Assembly: GCA_017435305.1 (NCBI GenBank)
Contig: JAFSFH010000004.1
Coordinates: 1-64,000, forward strand
From: Clostridia bacterium
GTDB lineage: Bacteria > Bacillota_A > Clostridia > Oscillospirales > Acutalibacteraceae
DNA length: 64,000 nt
Direction of reading: 5' to 3'
Part shown: positions 1-8,276 of the stretch, piece after piece
Layout: the number at the start of each line of letters is the position of its first letter
How positions within the stretch are numbered: position 1 is the stretch's first letter
The notes under the pieces: generated by a model
Database searches by the model: none
What the model saw: only the letters and a program-made list of their open reading frames with translations
Told to the model about the DNA's origin: nothing
Position numbers and translations under genes: made by a program

Positions 1-1
1 G

Positions 2-922
2 GAGGCCTTTGAGATCGCCCGTGAGGGGGATTTTGATAAGCTGGACCTGTCGGTGCCCCGCGGCGAGGTGCCGCCGCCGCTGTTTAAGCAGACCACCGTG
101 ACCTTTAACCCCTGGAACGAAAACCACTGGCTGAAAAGCCGTTTCTTTGACCGCACCGACCCCACGGTGTTCGCCGACACCACCGACTATCGGTGCAACG
201 AGTTCCTGGACGAGACCGACCGCGTCATCTACGAGCGGATGAAGGAGGAAAACCCCCGCAAATACGACGTGGCGGGTCTGGGTAACTGGGGCATTTCGGA
301 GGGTCTGGTGTTCGAGAACTGGACGGTGGAGACCTTTGATATCAAGGAAATCACTAAAGAAAAGCCGTGGCAGTGGCGCCACGTATTCGGTCTGGACTAC
401 GGATACACCAACGACCCCACCGCCTTTATCGCCGCAGCGGTCAACCCGCTGGAGCGGGTGCTGTACGTATACGACGAACACTATGAGCACCGTATGCTGA
501 ACAGCGACATCGCCGCCATGGTGATACGCAAGGGGTACGGAAAGGAACGCATCCGCGCCGACGCCGCCGAGCCCAAGAGCAACGACGACCTGCGGCGGCT
601 GGGTCTCGGACGGCTGCAGTCCGCCCGAAAAGGACCCGACAGCGTCATAAACGGTATTGCGCGCCTGCAGGAATACAAGATCGTGGTACACCGCGGCTGT
701 ATGCACACGGCGGCGGAGCTGGCCGCCTATTGCTGGAAGGTGGACCGCGCCGGCACCACCCAGAACGTGCCGGAGGATCGGAACAACCATCTGATGGATG
801 CCCTACGGTACGCCATGGAGGACGTGACCAACTTCCGCCCCTCTGCCGAGAAACCCCGCACACCGAGACCCAGCACCACCGGCGTGAACGCCGAGGATAT
901 GCGGGGAGGTGGCTTGTGGTGA
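2..922 (+). CDS. Phage terminase large subunit, C-terminal part (5' end outside window)
   Basis: This is the motor and nuclease that packages phage DNA into proheads. The reading frame is open to the left edge of the window (frame 2), so the N-terminal ATPase is mostly missing and the GTG at 53 is probably internal. What remains is a PBSX-family RNase H-like nuclease: an acidic strand in GLDYGYTNDPTA, a second acidic site near RADAAEPKS and the last in NHLMDALRYAM, in the usual order. It heads the structural gene run and overlaps the next small gene by 4 bases. I am confident of the family. Whether packaging is cos or pac type cannot be seen. Confidence 0.9.
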   Translation, partial: EAFEIAREGDFDKLDLSVPRGEVPPPLFKQTTVTFNPWNENHWLKSRFFDRTDPTVFADTTDYRCNEFLDETDRVIYERMKEENPRKYDVAGLGNWGISEGLVFENWTVETFDIKEITKEKPWQWRHVFGLDYGYTNDPTAFIAAAVNPLERVLYVYDEHYEHRMLNSDIAAMVIRKGYGKERIRADAAEPKSNDDLRRLGLGRLQSARKGPDSVINGIARLQEYKIVVHRGCMHTAAELAAYCWKVDRAGTTQNVPEDRNNHLMDALRYAMEDVTNFRPSAEKPRTPRPSTTGVNAEDMRGGGLW

Positions 923-1107
923 GCGATCTGCACATTGAGGATTATCGGCGCACGTTGGCACTGCTCAACGAGCTGTACGAGAAAAAGTGCCGCGAGGGCG
1001 CTGACAAAAAGCAGCTGGACACCCTCCGTGAGGAGATTCACGAGGTTTCCGAAACTTTATCCCATTTAACGAAAGGAGCGAATCGATACCGATGGACGGA
1101 TTTATGA
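919..1107 (+). CDS. Small phage protein of unknown function (62 aa)
   Basis: The gene starts at a GTG that overlaps the terminase stop, with a good ribosome-binding site (GGGAGGTGG at 903-911); the GTG at 916 is an alternative start. The product is short, charged and predicted helical (SDLHIEDYRRTLALLNELYEKK, then more Lys/Glu-rich helix), without a recognisable domain. It overlaps the next gene by 16 bases, a translational-coupling arrangement typical of compact phage operons. Function is not known; a head-assembly accessory role is only inferred from position. Confidence 0.6.
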   Translation: MSDLHIEDYRRTLALLNELYEKKCREGADKKQLDTLREEIHEVSETLSHLTKGANRYRWTDL

Positions 1108-1352
1108 GTGTGTTTGCGATAGTGGTGGCGGCTATTGCCCTGCTGATCGCCATGCTGGCCTATGACAAGGCGGCGGAGACGGAGCGGGCGGGACAGAAAC
1201 CGCGGCGCCCCCACCGTCCGCCCGCCGGCAACACCGTCACCGACGCCGACCGACGGCGTATGGCGGTGGAACGGCGGCAGCACGAGAACTTTATGTCCTA
1301 CGACGGCAAGCCGCAGGATCCCATTGACGAGACCACCATTTTGGAGGAGTAG
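1092..1352 (+). CDS. Small phage membrane protein (86 aa)
   Basis: Residues about 5-24 form one hydrophobic segment (VFAIVVAAIALLIAMLAY). A basic, Pro/Arg-rich linker and an acidic C-terminus ending in DETTILEE follow. An AAAGGAG sequence lies about 11 bases before the ATG. It lies between terminase and scaffold, where small hypothetical proteins are common. The single-pass anchor with a polar tail is all that can be said; no family is recognised. Confidence 0.6.
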   Translation: MDGFMSVFAIVVAAIALLIAMLAYDKAAETERAGQKPRRPHRPPAGNTVTDADRRRMAVERRQHENFMSYDGKPQDPIDETTILEE

Positions 1353-1363
1353 CGGGGGAGCAA

Positions 1364-1412
1364 ACTCCCTCCGTCAGCCCTGCGGGCTGCCACCTCCCTC
1401 AAGAGGGAGGCT
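1364..1412 (+). repeat. Dispersed two-hairpin repeat, solo copy (left-end type)
   Basis: An inner perfect stem CAGCCC/GGGCTG with loop TGC is followed by a terminal hairpin CCTCCCTC/GAGGGAGG. The flank ACTCCCTCCGT matches the other left-type ends in this window. It lies between phage genes, so the family also sits in prophage DNA. Confidence 0.85.
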
Positions 1413-1488
1413 ATATACGGCAATAAGCGGCAAGTGAGCCGCCTTGCAATACTTTGACGCCCTCACCATGGGCAAGGAGGAACAAACA

Positions 1489-2295
1489 ATGGATGAGAAC
1501 ACCCAGGTTATGACCGAAGAGGCCACCATGCCTACCGAACCCGTAACCGAACCCGCCGACCCTGCGCCGGCGGAAAACCCTGCCGAGGTACCTGCGGAGG
1601 ATCCGACGGAGCCCACCACGCCCCAGACCGACCCTGCCGCCGACGCCGAGGCAACCCCCGCACCGTGGTCGTTGCCGGTGAAATTCCGACACGAACACAG
1701 GGACTTGAATCAAGAGGAGGCCACCGCCTACGCCCAGATGGGGCTGTTATATGAGGCGGAACAGCCGACCCGCGACAAGATAGCCCTGCTGGCGGCCGGT
1801 CGGGGGCAGTCCGTGCAGGAATTCGTTGATTCGCTGATAGCGTACGACGAAAAGAAGCTGCTGGACGAAAAGCGGAGAATTACCGGCGGCAACGAGGAGG
1901 AGGCTCAGAAGCTGTTCCGCGTGGATATGGAGGCCCGTCAAAGCGCCTACGCAGAACGTGTGCGGCAGGCGCAGGAGGCCGAGCAGCAGGCGGAGCAGTC
2001 CCTGACCGACCGACTGGCTGCCGAATATGCGCAGCTCCGCGAGTATATTCCCGACATCGGCGAATTCGCCACCATCCCGAAGGAAGTGGTGGACGACGCG
2101 GTGCGGAATGACCGCCATTTGTATGACGCCTATCTGCGCTATCAGCACAGAGAAGGCAAAAAAATCGAGCAGAACCGCGCAGCCCAAGCCGCTGCGGCCG
2201 CTGCCTCCACCGGTAGTCTGACGGATACCCCGCCGGATGGTGCGATGGACAGCGTAACCGCTGCCGTTATGAGAGGTGTGCAGTCTGTGTTTTAA
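1489..2295 (+). CDS. Phage scaffold-like protein
   Basis: The start was chosen at the ATG at 1489, preceded by AAGGAGG; an upstream in-frame ATG at 1444 lacks a site. The product (268 aa) begins with a Pro/Thr/Glu/Ala-rich acidic tail (residues 1-55) and continues as a long Gln/Glu/Ala-rich coiled coil (about 95-190). It sits directly before the major capsid gene, the classic place for a scaffolding protein, which guides prohead assembly and then leaves or is degraded. The composition supports this but no catalytic protease motif is visible. Assignment is by position and composition. Confidence 0.7.
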   Translation: MDENTQVMTEEATMPTEPVTEPADPAPAENPAEVPAEDPTEPTTPQTDPAADAEATPAPWSLPVKFRHEHRDLNQEEATAYAQMGLLYEAEQPTRDKIALLAAGRGQSVQEFVDSLIAYDEKKLLDEKRRITGGNEEEAQKLFRVDMEARQSAYAERVRQAQEAEQQAEQSLTDRLAAEYAQLREYIPDIGEFATIPKEVVDDAVRNDRHLYDAYLRYQHREGKKIEQNRAAQAAAAAASTGSLTDTPPDGAMDSVTAAVMRGVQSVF

Positions 2296-2317
2296 CCGAA
2301 AAAGGAGAGTGTAAATT

Positions 2318-3307
2318 ATGTTGACTGCTGAAAGTCGCGAAAAGTTTAATTCCGTACTGGCGAAGGAGCTGGACAAGGCTCTGACCCAGAAGGCCGTCAC
2401 CGGCCTTTTCATCGACAACGTGCTCCAGACCAAGTTCATCGGCGCCAAGACGGTGCTGATCCCCGAGGTGGATATGCAGGCTCTGGGCAACTACAACCGT
2501 GACACCGGTTTCGTGGAGGGCACCGTCTCCATCAGCAACACTCCGTACGTGCTGTCTATGGATCGCGGCCGCTCCTTCCAGATCGACCGCGAGGACGCCG
2601 ACGAGAGCGGTATCCCCGAGCTGATGAGCAAGGTGAGCAGCGAGTTTGTGCGCACCAAGGTCATCCCCGAGCTGGATGCCTACGCGCTGTCTAAGCTGGC
2701 ACAGCTGGCGCTGACCAACACCGCCATCACCGGCGATCCCACCACCGACGCGCTGAAGATGCTGCAGGACGCCATCATCAAGGCTCAGGAGGCTGCCGGC
2801 TTTGACGAGGAGCTGGTGGCCTTTGTGGACCCCGTTTTCTTTGCCGCGCTGCAGTCCACCCCCGAGATCACCCGCCACCTGAGCGTGGGCGAGTTCAAGA
2901 AGGGGGAGATCACCACCAAGGTGACCATGTACAACGGTGTGCCCATCCTGCCCGTGCAGTCCGGTCGTATGAAGACGGCGTACGTCTTTAATGACGGCAC
3001 CACCGAGGGTCAGGAGGCCGGCGGCTTTACCCCTGCCGCCGACGCTAAGAGCATCGGTCTGATGGTGCTGCCCAAGAAGGCTGCCTCTCTGGTCAAGAAG
3101 ACCGAGAAGATCCGCTCCTTCACCCCCCAGCAGAATCTGAAGGCGGATGCCTGGAAGACGGATTACCGTGTGTATTACGACCTCTTTACCAAGAAGTCGT
3201 ACGACGGCACCGTGTTTGCTTATACCTATGAGCCCCCTGCTGCCGGTGAGTCTGAGGGCACCACTGAGCCCCCTGCTGCCGGTGAGTCTGAGGGTACCAC
3301 CGACTGA
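2318..3307 (+). CDS. Phage major capsid protein
   Basis: The 329-aa product is the likely shell protein of the head. The N-terminal part resembles phage capsid proteins of the HK97-like fold: FIDNVLQTKFIGAKTVLIPEV followed by YNRDTGFVEGTVSI and an FQIDREDADE segment. The ribosome-binding site AAAGGAGAG precedes the ATG. Its position after the scaffold-like gene and the strongly biased codon use fit a highly expressed structural protein. The C-terminus carries a duplicated 12-residue Pro/Ala/Gly/Glu/Ser/Thr segment that looks like an exposed tail. No separate head protease gene is seen. Confidence 0.85.
   Translation: MLTAESREKFNSVLAKELDKALTQKAVTGLFIDNVLQTKFIGAKTVLIPEVDMQALGNYNRDTGFVEGTVSISNTPYVLSMDRGRSFQIDREDADESGIPELMSKVSSEFVRTKVIPELDAYALSKLAQLALTNTAITGDPTTDALKMLQDAIIKAQEAAGFDEELVAFVDPVFFAALQSTPEITRHLSVGEFKKGEITTKVTMYNGVPILPVQSGRMKTAYVFNDGTTEGQEAGGFTPAADAKSIGLMVLPKKAASLVKKTEKIRSFTPQQNLKADAWKTDYRVYYDLFTKKSYDGTVFAYTYEPPAAGESEGTTEPPAAGESEGTTD
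3230..3301 (+). repeat. Tandem 36-bp duplication in the capsid gene
   Basis: Two in-frame copies of a 36-bp unit encode EPPAAGESEGTT twice, differing at a few third positions. They form the last residues of the capsid protein. Confidence 0.9.
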
Positions 3308-3315
3308 TGAACCGC

Positions 3316-3343
3316 AAGCCGGAGGGAATTTTCCCTCCGGCTT
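3316..3343 (+). terminator. Hairpin after the capsid gene, possible terminator
   Basis: A 13-bp perfect stem (AAGCCGGAGGGAA and its complement, TT loop) ends with only three T residues, so termination may be weak or the hairpin may protect the capsid transcript's 3' end. Confidence 0.6.
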
Positions 3344-3467
3344 TAGGAGCATTGGAGCGGCTTTAAGGTGGTGCTGATATTTAGTGCCGCTTGCCGCTCC
3401 CCGAGAAAGGCGCCGCCTTTCTCCCAACGTAACGAATTGCGGTTGAATGCAAGAGAGGAGAAAAGCT

Positions 3468-3692
3468 ATGTTTGAGCTGAAAAAAAGCAACGTGCACCGA
3501 ATCGTGAAAAGCGAGACGGAGCGGGACCGCCTGCTGGCGCAGGGGTATGTGGAGGTGGTGCCCAAGGCACCCAAGACCACGAAGGCATCCAAGACCACGA
3601 AGGCATCCAAGACCACGAAGGCACCCAAGACCACGAAGGCATCCAAGACCACGAAGGCATCCAAGACCACCAAAAAGACCGACGGGGAGTGA
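3468..3692 (+). CDS. Small phage head protein with Lys/Thr repeat tail
   Basis: The start is the ATG at 3468 behind GAGAGGAG. The first 33 residues (MFELKKSNVHRIVKSETERD, then a LLAQGYVEV turn) look like a small compact module seen in phage accessory proteins. The remainder is a tail of six-residue units of the type KTTKAS/KTTKAP, coded by an 18-bp tandem repeat. The very basic tail could bind DNA or capsid surface, but that is inference. It lies between capsid and the connector-like gene. Confidence 0.65.
   Translation: MFELKKSNVHRIVKSETERDRLLAQGYVEVVPKAPKTTKASKTTKASKTTKAPKTTKASKTTKASKTTKKTDGE
3570..3672 (+). repeat. 18-bp tandem repeat encoding KTTKAS units
   Basis: About six near-identical copies of an 18-bp unit (aagaccacgaaggcatcc) lie inside the small head gene; variation is limited to ACC/TCC at the last codon. 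Copy number could change by slippage without breaking the frame. Confidence 0.9.
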
Positions 3693-3698
3693 TGAGCC

Positions 3699-4076
3699 GT
3701 GACCGGTAACGAACTGCTGACCCGCGCTATGCAGCTGCTGGGGTATACCACCCACATGGGTGAGGCGGACAACTCCCTCAATGCGGAGCTGATCCGCCGC
3801 GGTCTGCCCATCCTGCAGCAGGTGCTGGCCGACCTATACCGCATCAAGCACCCCGAAAAGCCGGAGCCCCTGCCGACGGACCTCAATGCGGAGATCCTGC
3901 TCAGCGAGGACGAGGCGGTGCGGGTGGCTGTGCCCGGTATGGCCATGTATCTGGCGAAGGGAGCGGGCGACAACGAATCCTATAACTTGTACAGCGACGA
4001 GTATCATCGTCACCGCAACAGCGTCAAGCGCGCCACCACCGCCCGCGTGGACGTGCAACCCACGGTGAGCTGGTGA
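3699..4076 (+). CDS. Phage head-tail connector/adaptor-like protein
   Basis: The GTG start at 3699 is preceded by GGGGAG. The 125-aa product has helical N-terminal sequence (NELLTRAMQLLGY) and a helix around LPILQQVLADLYRI. This resembles small head-completion or adaptor proteins (gp6-like, or P22 gp4-like) that bind the portal ring. Its position between capsid and portal genes fits. The C-terminal SVKRATTARVDVQPTVSW segment is unassigned. Family membership is suggested rather than proven. Confidence 0.6.
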   Translation: MTGNELLTRAMQLLGYTTHMGEADNSLNAELIRRGLPILQQVLADLYRIKHPEKPEPLPTDLNAEILLSEDEAVRVAVPGMAMYLAKGAGDNESYNLYSDEYHRHRNSVKRATTARVDVQPTVSW

Positions 4077-4082
4077 GGGGAG

Positions 4083-4124
4083 CATCCCCTCGCCCCTGCG
4101 GGGCACCTCACTTTACAAGGGAGG
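4083..4124 (+). repeat. Diverged dispersed two-hairpin repeat
   Basis: An inner stem GCCCC/GGGGC with loop TGC is followed by an imperfect terminal hairpin (CCTCACTTTACAAGGGAGG). It has the same architecture as the other copies but mismatches in the terminal stem, so it is probably an old copy. Confidence 0.65.
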
Positions 4125-4224
4125 CAGAATTGAGCCTATAACAAACGCCACCGTCTACGTGGCGGCGGCGTTTCTTATGTGTTCAAGGTGAACGAGAGAC
4201 AGAGAACGAGAGGAGCATCAATAT

Positions 4225-6051
4225 ATGAGCGAAAACGAAAAACTGTGGCACGATCACGAAAAGGTATTTGAGGAATATCGGCAGGGTGTGGATTATAAAA
4301 CCGCCCTCGGTCGACTGGGCATGTATGAACAAAACCGCATCAACCAGCGGTTTTTCCTCGGTGACCAGTGGCACGGTGCCCAGTGCGGCGATCAGCGACC
4401 TTTGGTGCGCCTTAACGTCATCCAGCGCGTCGGCGAATTCAAAATGGCGGTGGCCGGCGGCGGTCCCGTGGCCGTCCTCTATACCGCGGAGGGTGTAACG
4501 ACCGACGCCGCGTCCACGGAGCGGGTAAGCCAGGGCAAAAAGGCGCTGCGCACCGGCGACGCCATGGCGCTGTCTGCCGATGAGGAGATCCAGCTGGCTA
4601 TGTCCGCCATGACCGACTATTTCAAGGTGACGGCGGAGCGGGTCAAATTTACCGATCTGAAAGCCCTCTGTCTGCAGCAGGCGTTTATCACCGGCACCGG
4701 TGTGCTGTATACCTACTGGGACGACAGCATCCGTACCGGCCAATTCGCCGACCAGGAGCGGAAGGCACCCATCCGCGGCGATATCCGCTGTGAGGTGCTG
4801 GATATCGAGAACGTGTACTACGGTGACACGGCTGAGCCGGATATTCAGAATCAACCCTACATCATCATCGCCCAGCGGTGCCGCGTGGAGGACGTCAAGA
4901 GAGAGGCACGCCGCAACCGCCGTCCCCAGGAGGAGCAGGACGCCATCAAGCCGGACAAGGATTCTGCCTATATGGCCGGAGAGGTGCAGACCCGAGAGCC
5001 CGAGGGGGAGCGCAAGATCACCGTGCTGACCAAGCTGACCAAGGTGTACGACAAAGAAACCGATGAATACACCATCCACGCGGTGCGGGTGGTCAAGGGA
5101 GCCACCATCCGAAAGGAGTGGGATACCAAGCTCAGACGGTATCCGCTGGCAAAAATCGACTGGAAACAGGAGCGGGGCTGTGCCTATGGCGTCAGCGAGG
5201 CGACCTATCTGATCCCCAACCAGATCGCCATTAACCGCACCATCACCTCCGCCGCCCACGCCGTTTCGATGATCGGTATGCCCATTACGGTGGTGAACAC
5301 CGACGTGGTGACCGAGCCGGTGACCAACGACCCCGGTCAGATCATCTACGTGGCGGGATCGGACGACCTGAGCAACGCCATCCATTACGAGATCCCGCCC
5401 AACTTCTCCCCCCAGTTTGATAACCTGGTGAACAGCCTGATCACCAACACCCTGTCCACCAACGGCGCCAACGACGCCGCCCTGGGCAATATGCGCCCCG
5501 ACAACACCAGCGCCATACTGGCTGTGAGAGAGCAGGCGATGATGCCGCTGCAGATGCTGTCCGAGCGGGTCAACTCCTTTGTGGAGGACGTGGCCCGTAT
5601 CTGGGTGGAATACTGGGTGTGCTGGTATGCTAAGCGCAAGCTGAAAATGGAGGACGAGGACGGCGTGTGGTATATGCCCTTTGACGGCAGCAAATACCAC
5701 GACCTGCTGATCAACGTGCGGGTGGACGTGGGTCCCGCCAACCTATGGAGCGAGATCCAGCAGCTGATGACGCTGGATAACGTGATGCAGTTGGGTCTGA
5801 TCACCCCCGTGGAGTATCTGGAGAACCTGCCCAAGGGCAGCATCCCCAATCAGGAGAAGATCCTGCAGGGGCTGAGGGAAAAACAGGCCCCCACCCCTCC
5901 GCCGCCCGACGAGGAAAACGACGAGAAAAACGACGAGGGCGAGGACGCGGGGCAGACCCTGAACCGGTTGCCCCCCGAATATAAGGCGAAAATCGCCGGA
6001 ATGAGTCCGGAACAGCGGGCAATGCTTGCCCAGAGTATGGCCGGCATCTAA
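4225..6051 (+). CDS. Phage portal protein
   Basis: The 608-aa product is likely the dodecameric channel through which DNA enters and leaves the head. Supporting stretches are RFFLGDQWHG and RPLVRLNVIQRVGEFKMA near the N-terminus, and SEATYLIPNQIAINRTITS in the stem/clip region, a pattern of portals of short-tailed phages (P22-like). The C-terminal 60 residues are Pro/Glu/Asp-rich. Ribosome-binding site GAGAGGAG. The gene lies downstream of the capsid rather than between terminase and capsid, which is the less usual order. Confidence 0.8.
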   Translation: MSENEKLWHDHEKVFEEYRQGVDYKTALGRLGMYEQNRINQRFFLGDQWHGAQCGDQRPLVRLNVIQRVGEFKMAVAGGGPVAVLYTAEGVTTDAASTERVSQGKKALRTGDAMALSADEEIQLAMSAMTDYFKVTAERVKFTDLKALCLQQAFITGTGVLYTYWDDSIRTGQFADQERKAPIRGDIRCEVLDIENVYYGDTAEPDIQNQPYIIIAQRCRVEDVKREARRNRRPQEEQDAIKPDKDSAYMAGEVQTREPEGERKITVLTKLTKVYDKETDEYTIHAVRVVKGATIRKEWDTKLRRYPLAKIDWKQERGCAYGVSEATYLIPNQIAINRTITSAAHAVSMIGMPITVVNTDVVTEPVTNDPGQIIYVAGSDDLSNAIHYEIPPNFSPQFDNLVNSLITNTLSTNGANDAALGNMRPDNTSAILAVREQAMMPLQMLSERVNSFVEDVARIWVEYWVCWYAKRKLKMEDEDGVWYMPFDGSKYHDLLINVRVDVGPANLWSEIQQLMTLDNVMQLGLITPVEYLENLPKGSIPNQEKILQGLREKQAPTPPPPDEENDEKNDEGEDAGQTLNRLPPEYKAKIAGMSPEQRAMLAQSMAGI

Positions 6052-6065
6052 AAGGAGTGTGACCT

Positions 6066-8276
6066 ATGGGCTATCGTAAACTGCCGGTATCGGCACCATT
6101 CACCGTAACCGTCCCCCAGCTGTCGGGCGGTCTGAACCAATACGACGCACCCGGGCGGCTGACCGACAGCCAGCTGACCGACGTGGAAAATATGTGGTGG
6201 CACAACGGTGCCCTGGTGACACGCCCCGGTCTGGTGATCAAGAAGGCGGACGCCCGCCACTATAACGTCCGTCAGAGGATCAACGAGCGGGAATTGCTGC
6301 TCAGCCGTGTGCGGACCATCAAGGACGAGAACGACGCCCCGAAGGCCATCGCCTTCTATGCGGCAGAGCTGTCCGCCTGTGACGGTCTGACCGAGCTGGG
6401 CTCGGCTGCAGAGAACTATTGGGGACAGGTGCCCGCCGACGGATACGAAGCTACGGCACTGGGATTCCGCGCCGAAAAGAACGCCAAAACCCGCTGGTAT
6501 TTCCTGATGTCCGGCGGCGACGTGATCAAGGAGCCGGACAATCTGACCGACACCACCGATGGGGACGCCTGGGTGGCGGCGGAGCCCTACGTGCCCACCG
6601 TGATGATCAACGGAGCGGGTGAGGAATTTGAGGGTGACGCCGAGCCCGCCGCATACGAGGATTACAATATGTTGACCCGTGAATTTGCCTGCATCTTTAC
6701 CACCGACGGTGTGAGCCAAAACTGGAAGCTGCCCCAGGAGGATCTGGGGACGAGCACTACGGAGGACGACGAAGAGGGCGCCACGGTAGTGACGGTAAAG
6801 GTGCAGCTGCAAAGCGTAAGCCGTCTGATCACCAAAACCTGCGTGGTGACCATCCAGGAGGGGAGTGCTATCGCAAGCGTCGACCTGAATGCCGCCGTAC
6901 AGGCGGGACTGGACAGTGGCTACAACAACATTAAGATGCACGTATCCGTAAACCGTACCAAAGGGACGGTGAAAATCTGGGTAACTGCCACCGATCCGTC
7001 CGGCCATCCGTATACAGGTGCCCTCCCCGCCGTGACCCACAACAATCTGAAAATCATCGCCTATCGCAACAAAAAGTATGAGAGCCAGCGGCTGGAGATC
7101 TGCCGTATGACCCGCGGCATCCCCTTCGGCGGTGACCGCAGCGGTATCGAGGGCGGTACCCGCTATTTTGTCACCGGCAACCCTGACGAGCCCAACCTGG
7201 TGCGGTGGAGCGGCATCGAGCATCCGCTGTATTTCCCCGAGCACAACTACGTGCGCATCGGCGACGAGAGCCAGGCGGTGACCGCCTTCGGCAAACAGGG
7301 CGACCTGCTGGTGGTGTATAAGGAGCGGGAAATGTACGCCCTGCAATACGTTGCCGGCACCGAGGCGGACGCTAATTTCGCGGTGAGCGGCGGCGTAGCC
7401 ATCACTACATACGCCGCCAAGTTCCCCGTGACCCCCATCAGCCCCGCCGTGGGCTGCACCTGCCCCGATACGGTGCAGCTGGTGAACAACCGCCTGGTGT
7501 GGATGAACGACGACGGTCAGGTGTATATGCTGACCGCCACCAACCAATTCAGCGAGCGCAACGTGCGGATGATATCCCGCAATATCCGCTCGCGGCTGAC
7601 CGCCCACGGGGTGGAGACCATGCGGCGGGCGCAGGCCGTGGAATACGAAGGCTATTATATGCTGCTGGTGGGCAAAAACGTCTATCTGCTGGATACACAG
7701 ACCAGTGCCTTCCACAGCTTTAACTATTACAGCGACGAGGACAGCGCCCGCAAGGCTCTGCCCTGGTTCGCCTGGACCCTGCCCGCCCTGGCGGAGGAGT
7801 CCAGCCAATACACCTATAGCGGCATCGTGTCGGACGGCACCAACGTGCGCCTGTCCGCCACCATCGAGGACAACGCCCCCACCGAGCCCATATTCCACCT
7901 GGAGGGGAGCACCGACGTCCTGCAGGAAGGCACAGACGGCGGGAAGCATATTCCCTGTCACTTCGCCACCAAATGGTGGGATTTCGGGCGTCCCGACCGC
8001 AAAAAGAGCATCGAGGAGATCTATACCAACGTGGGATGCCTGCCCGGCGGACGGGTGAGGCTGACCTATCTGACCGAGAACGGTCCGCACGAGGATCCGT
8101 ATCCGCTGAAGGACTATCGCGACGATGCCGCCCGCGCCGGACGGTATCTGCGTAGCGCCCACGTGACCCCCAACGTGCGGATGGTACAGGTTTTCGGTGT
8201 TCGATTCGACTGTGACCGCGCCATGGAGGTGGACGGTCTGCATATCAAAGTACGCCAGCAAGGAGTGGTGAGATAA
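6066..8276 (+). CDS. Phage neck/packaged-DNA stabilisation-like protein
   Basis: The N-terminus carries the pattern LSGGLNQYDAPGRLTDSQ followed by VENMWWHNGALVTRPGL. This is characteristic of large beta-rich proteins that plug the portal or form the tail tube of podoviruses (P22 gp10 or T7 gp12 type). The rest (736 aa) is beta-rich with repeated blade-like segments such as GKQGDLLVVYKEREMYALQY. A clear AAGGAG site precedes the start. It directly follows the portal gene, as expected for a neck protein. The exact structural class is inferred. Confidence 0.65.
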   Translation: MGYRKLPVSAPFTVTVPQLSGGLNQYDAPGRLTDSQLTDVENMWWHNGALVTRPGLVIKKADARHYNVRQRINERELLLSRVRTIKDENDAPKAIAFYAAELSACDGLTELGSAAENYWGQVPADGYEATALGFRAEKNAKTRWYFLMSGGDVIKEPDNLTDTTDGDAWVAAEPYVPTVMINGAGEEFEGDAEPAAYEDYNMLTREFACIFTTDGVSQNWKLPQEDLGTSTTEDDEEGATVVTVKVQLQSVSRLITKTCVVTIQEGSAIASVDLNAAVQAGLDSGYNNIKMHVSVNRTKGTVKIWVTATDPSGHPYTGALPAVTHNNLKIIAYRNKKYESQRLEICRMTRGIPFGGDRSGIEGGTRYFVTGNPDEPNLVRWSGIEHPLYFPEHNYVRIGDESQAVTAFGKQGDLLVVYKEREMYALQYVAGTEADANFAVSGGVAITTYAAKFPVTPISPAVGCTCPDTVQLVNNRLVWMNDDGQVYMLTATNQFSERNVRMISRNIRSRLTAHGVETMRRAQAVEYEGYYMLLVGKNVYLLDTQTSAFHSFNYYSDEDSARKALPWFAWTLPALAEESSQYTYSGIVSDGTNVRLSATIEDNAPTEPIFHLEGSTDVLQEGTDGGKHIPCHFATKWWDFGRPDRKKSIEEIYTNVGCLPGGRVRLTYLTENGPHEDPYPLKDYRDDAARAGRYLRSAHVTPNVRMVQVFGVRFDCDRAMEVDGLHIKVRQQGVVR

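Noticed and set aside
1444..1488. Upstream start for the scaffold-like gene
   Set aside because: The ATG at 1489 has a strong ribosome-binding site (AAGGAGG); the longer N-terminus lacks one.
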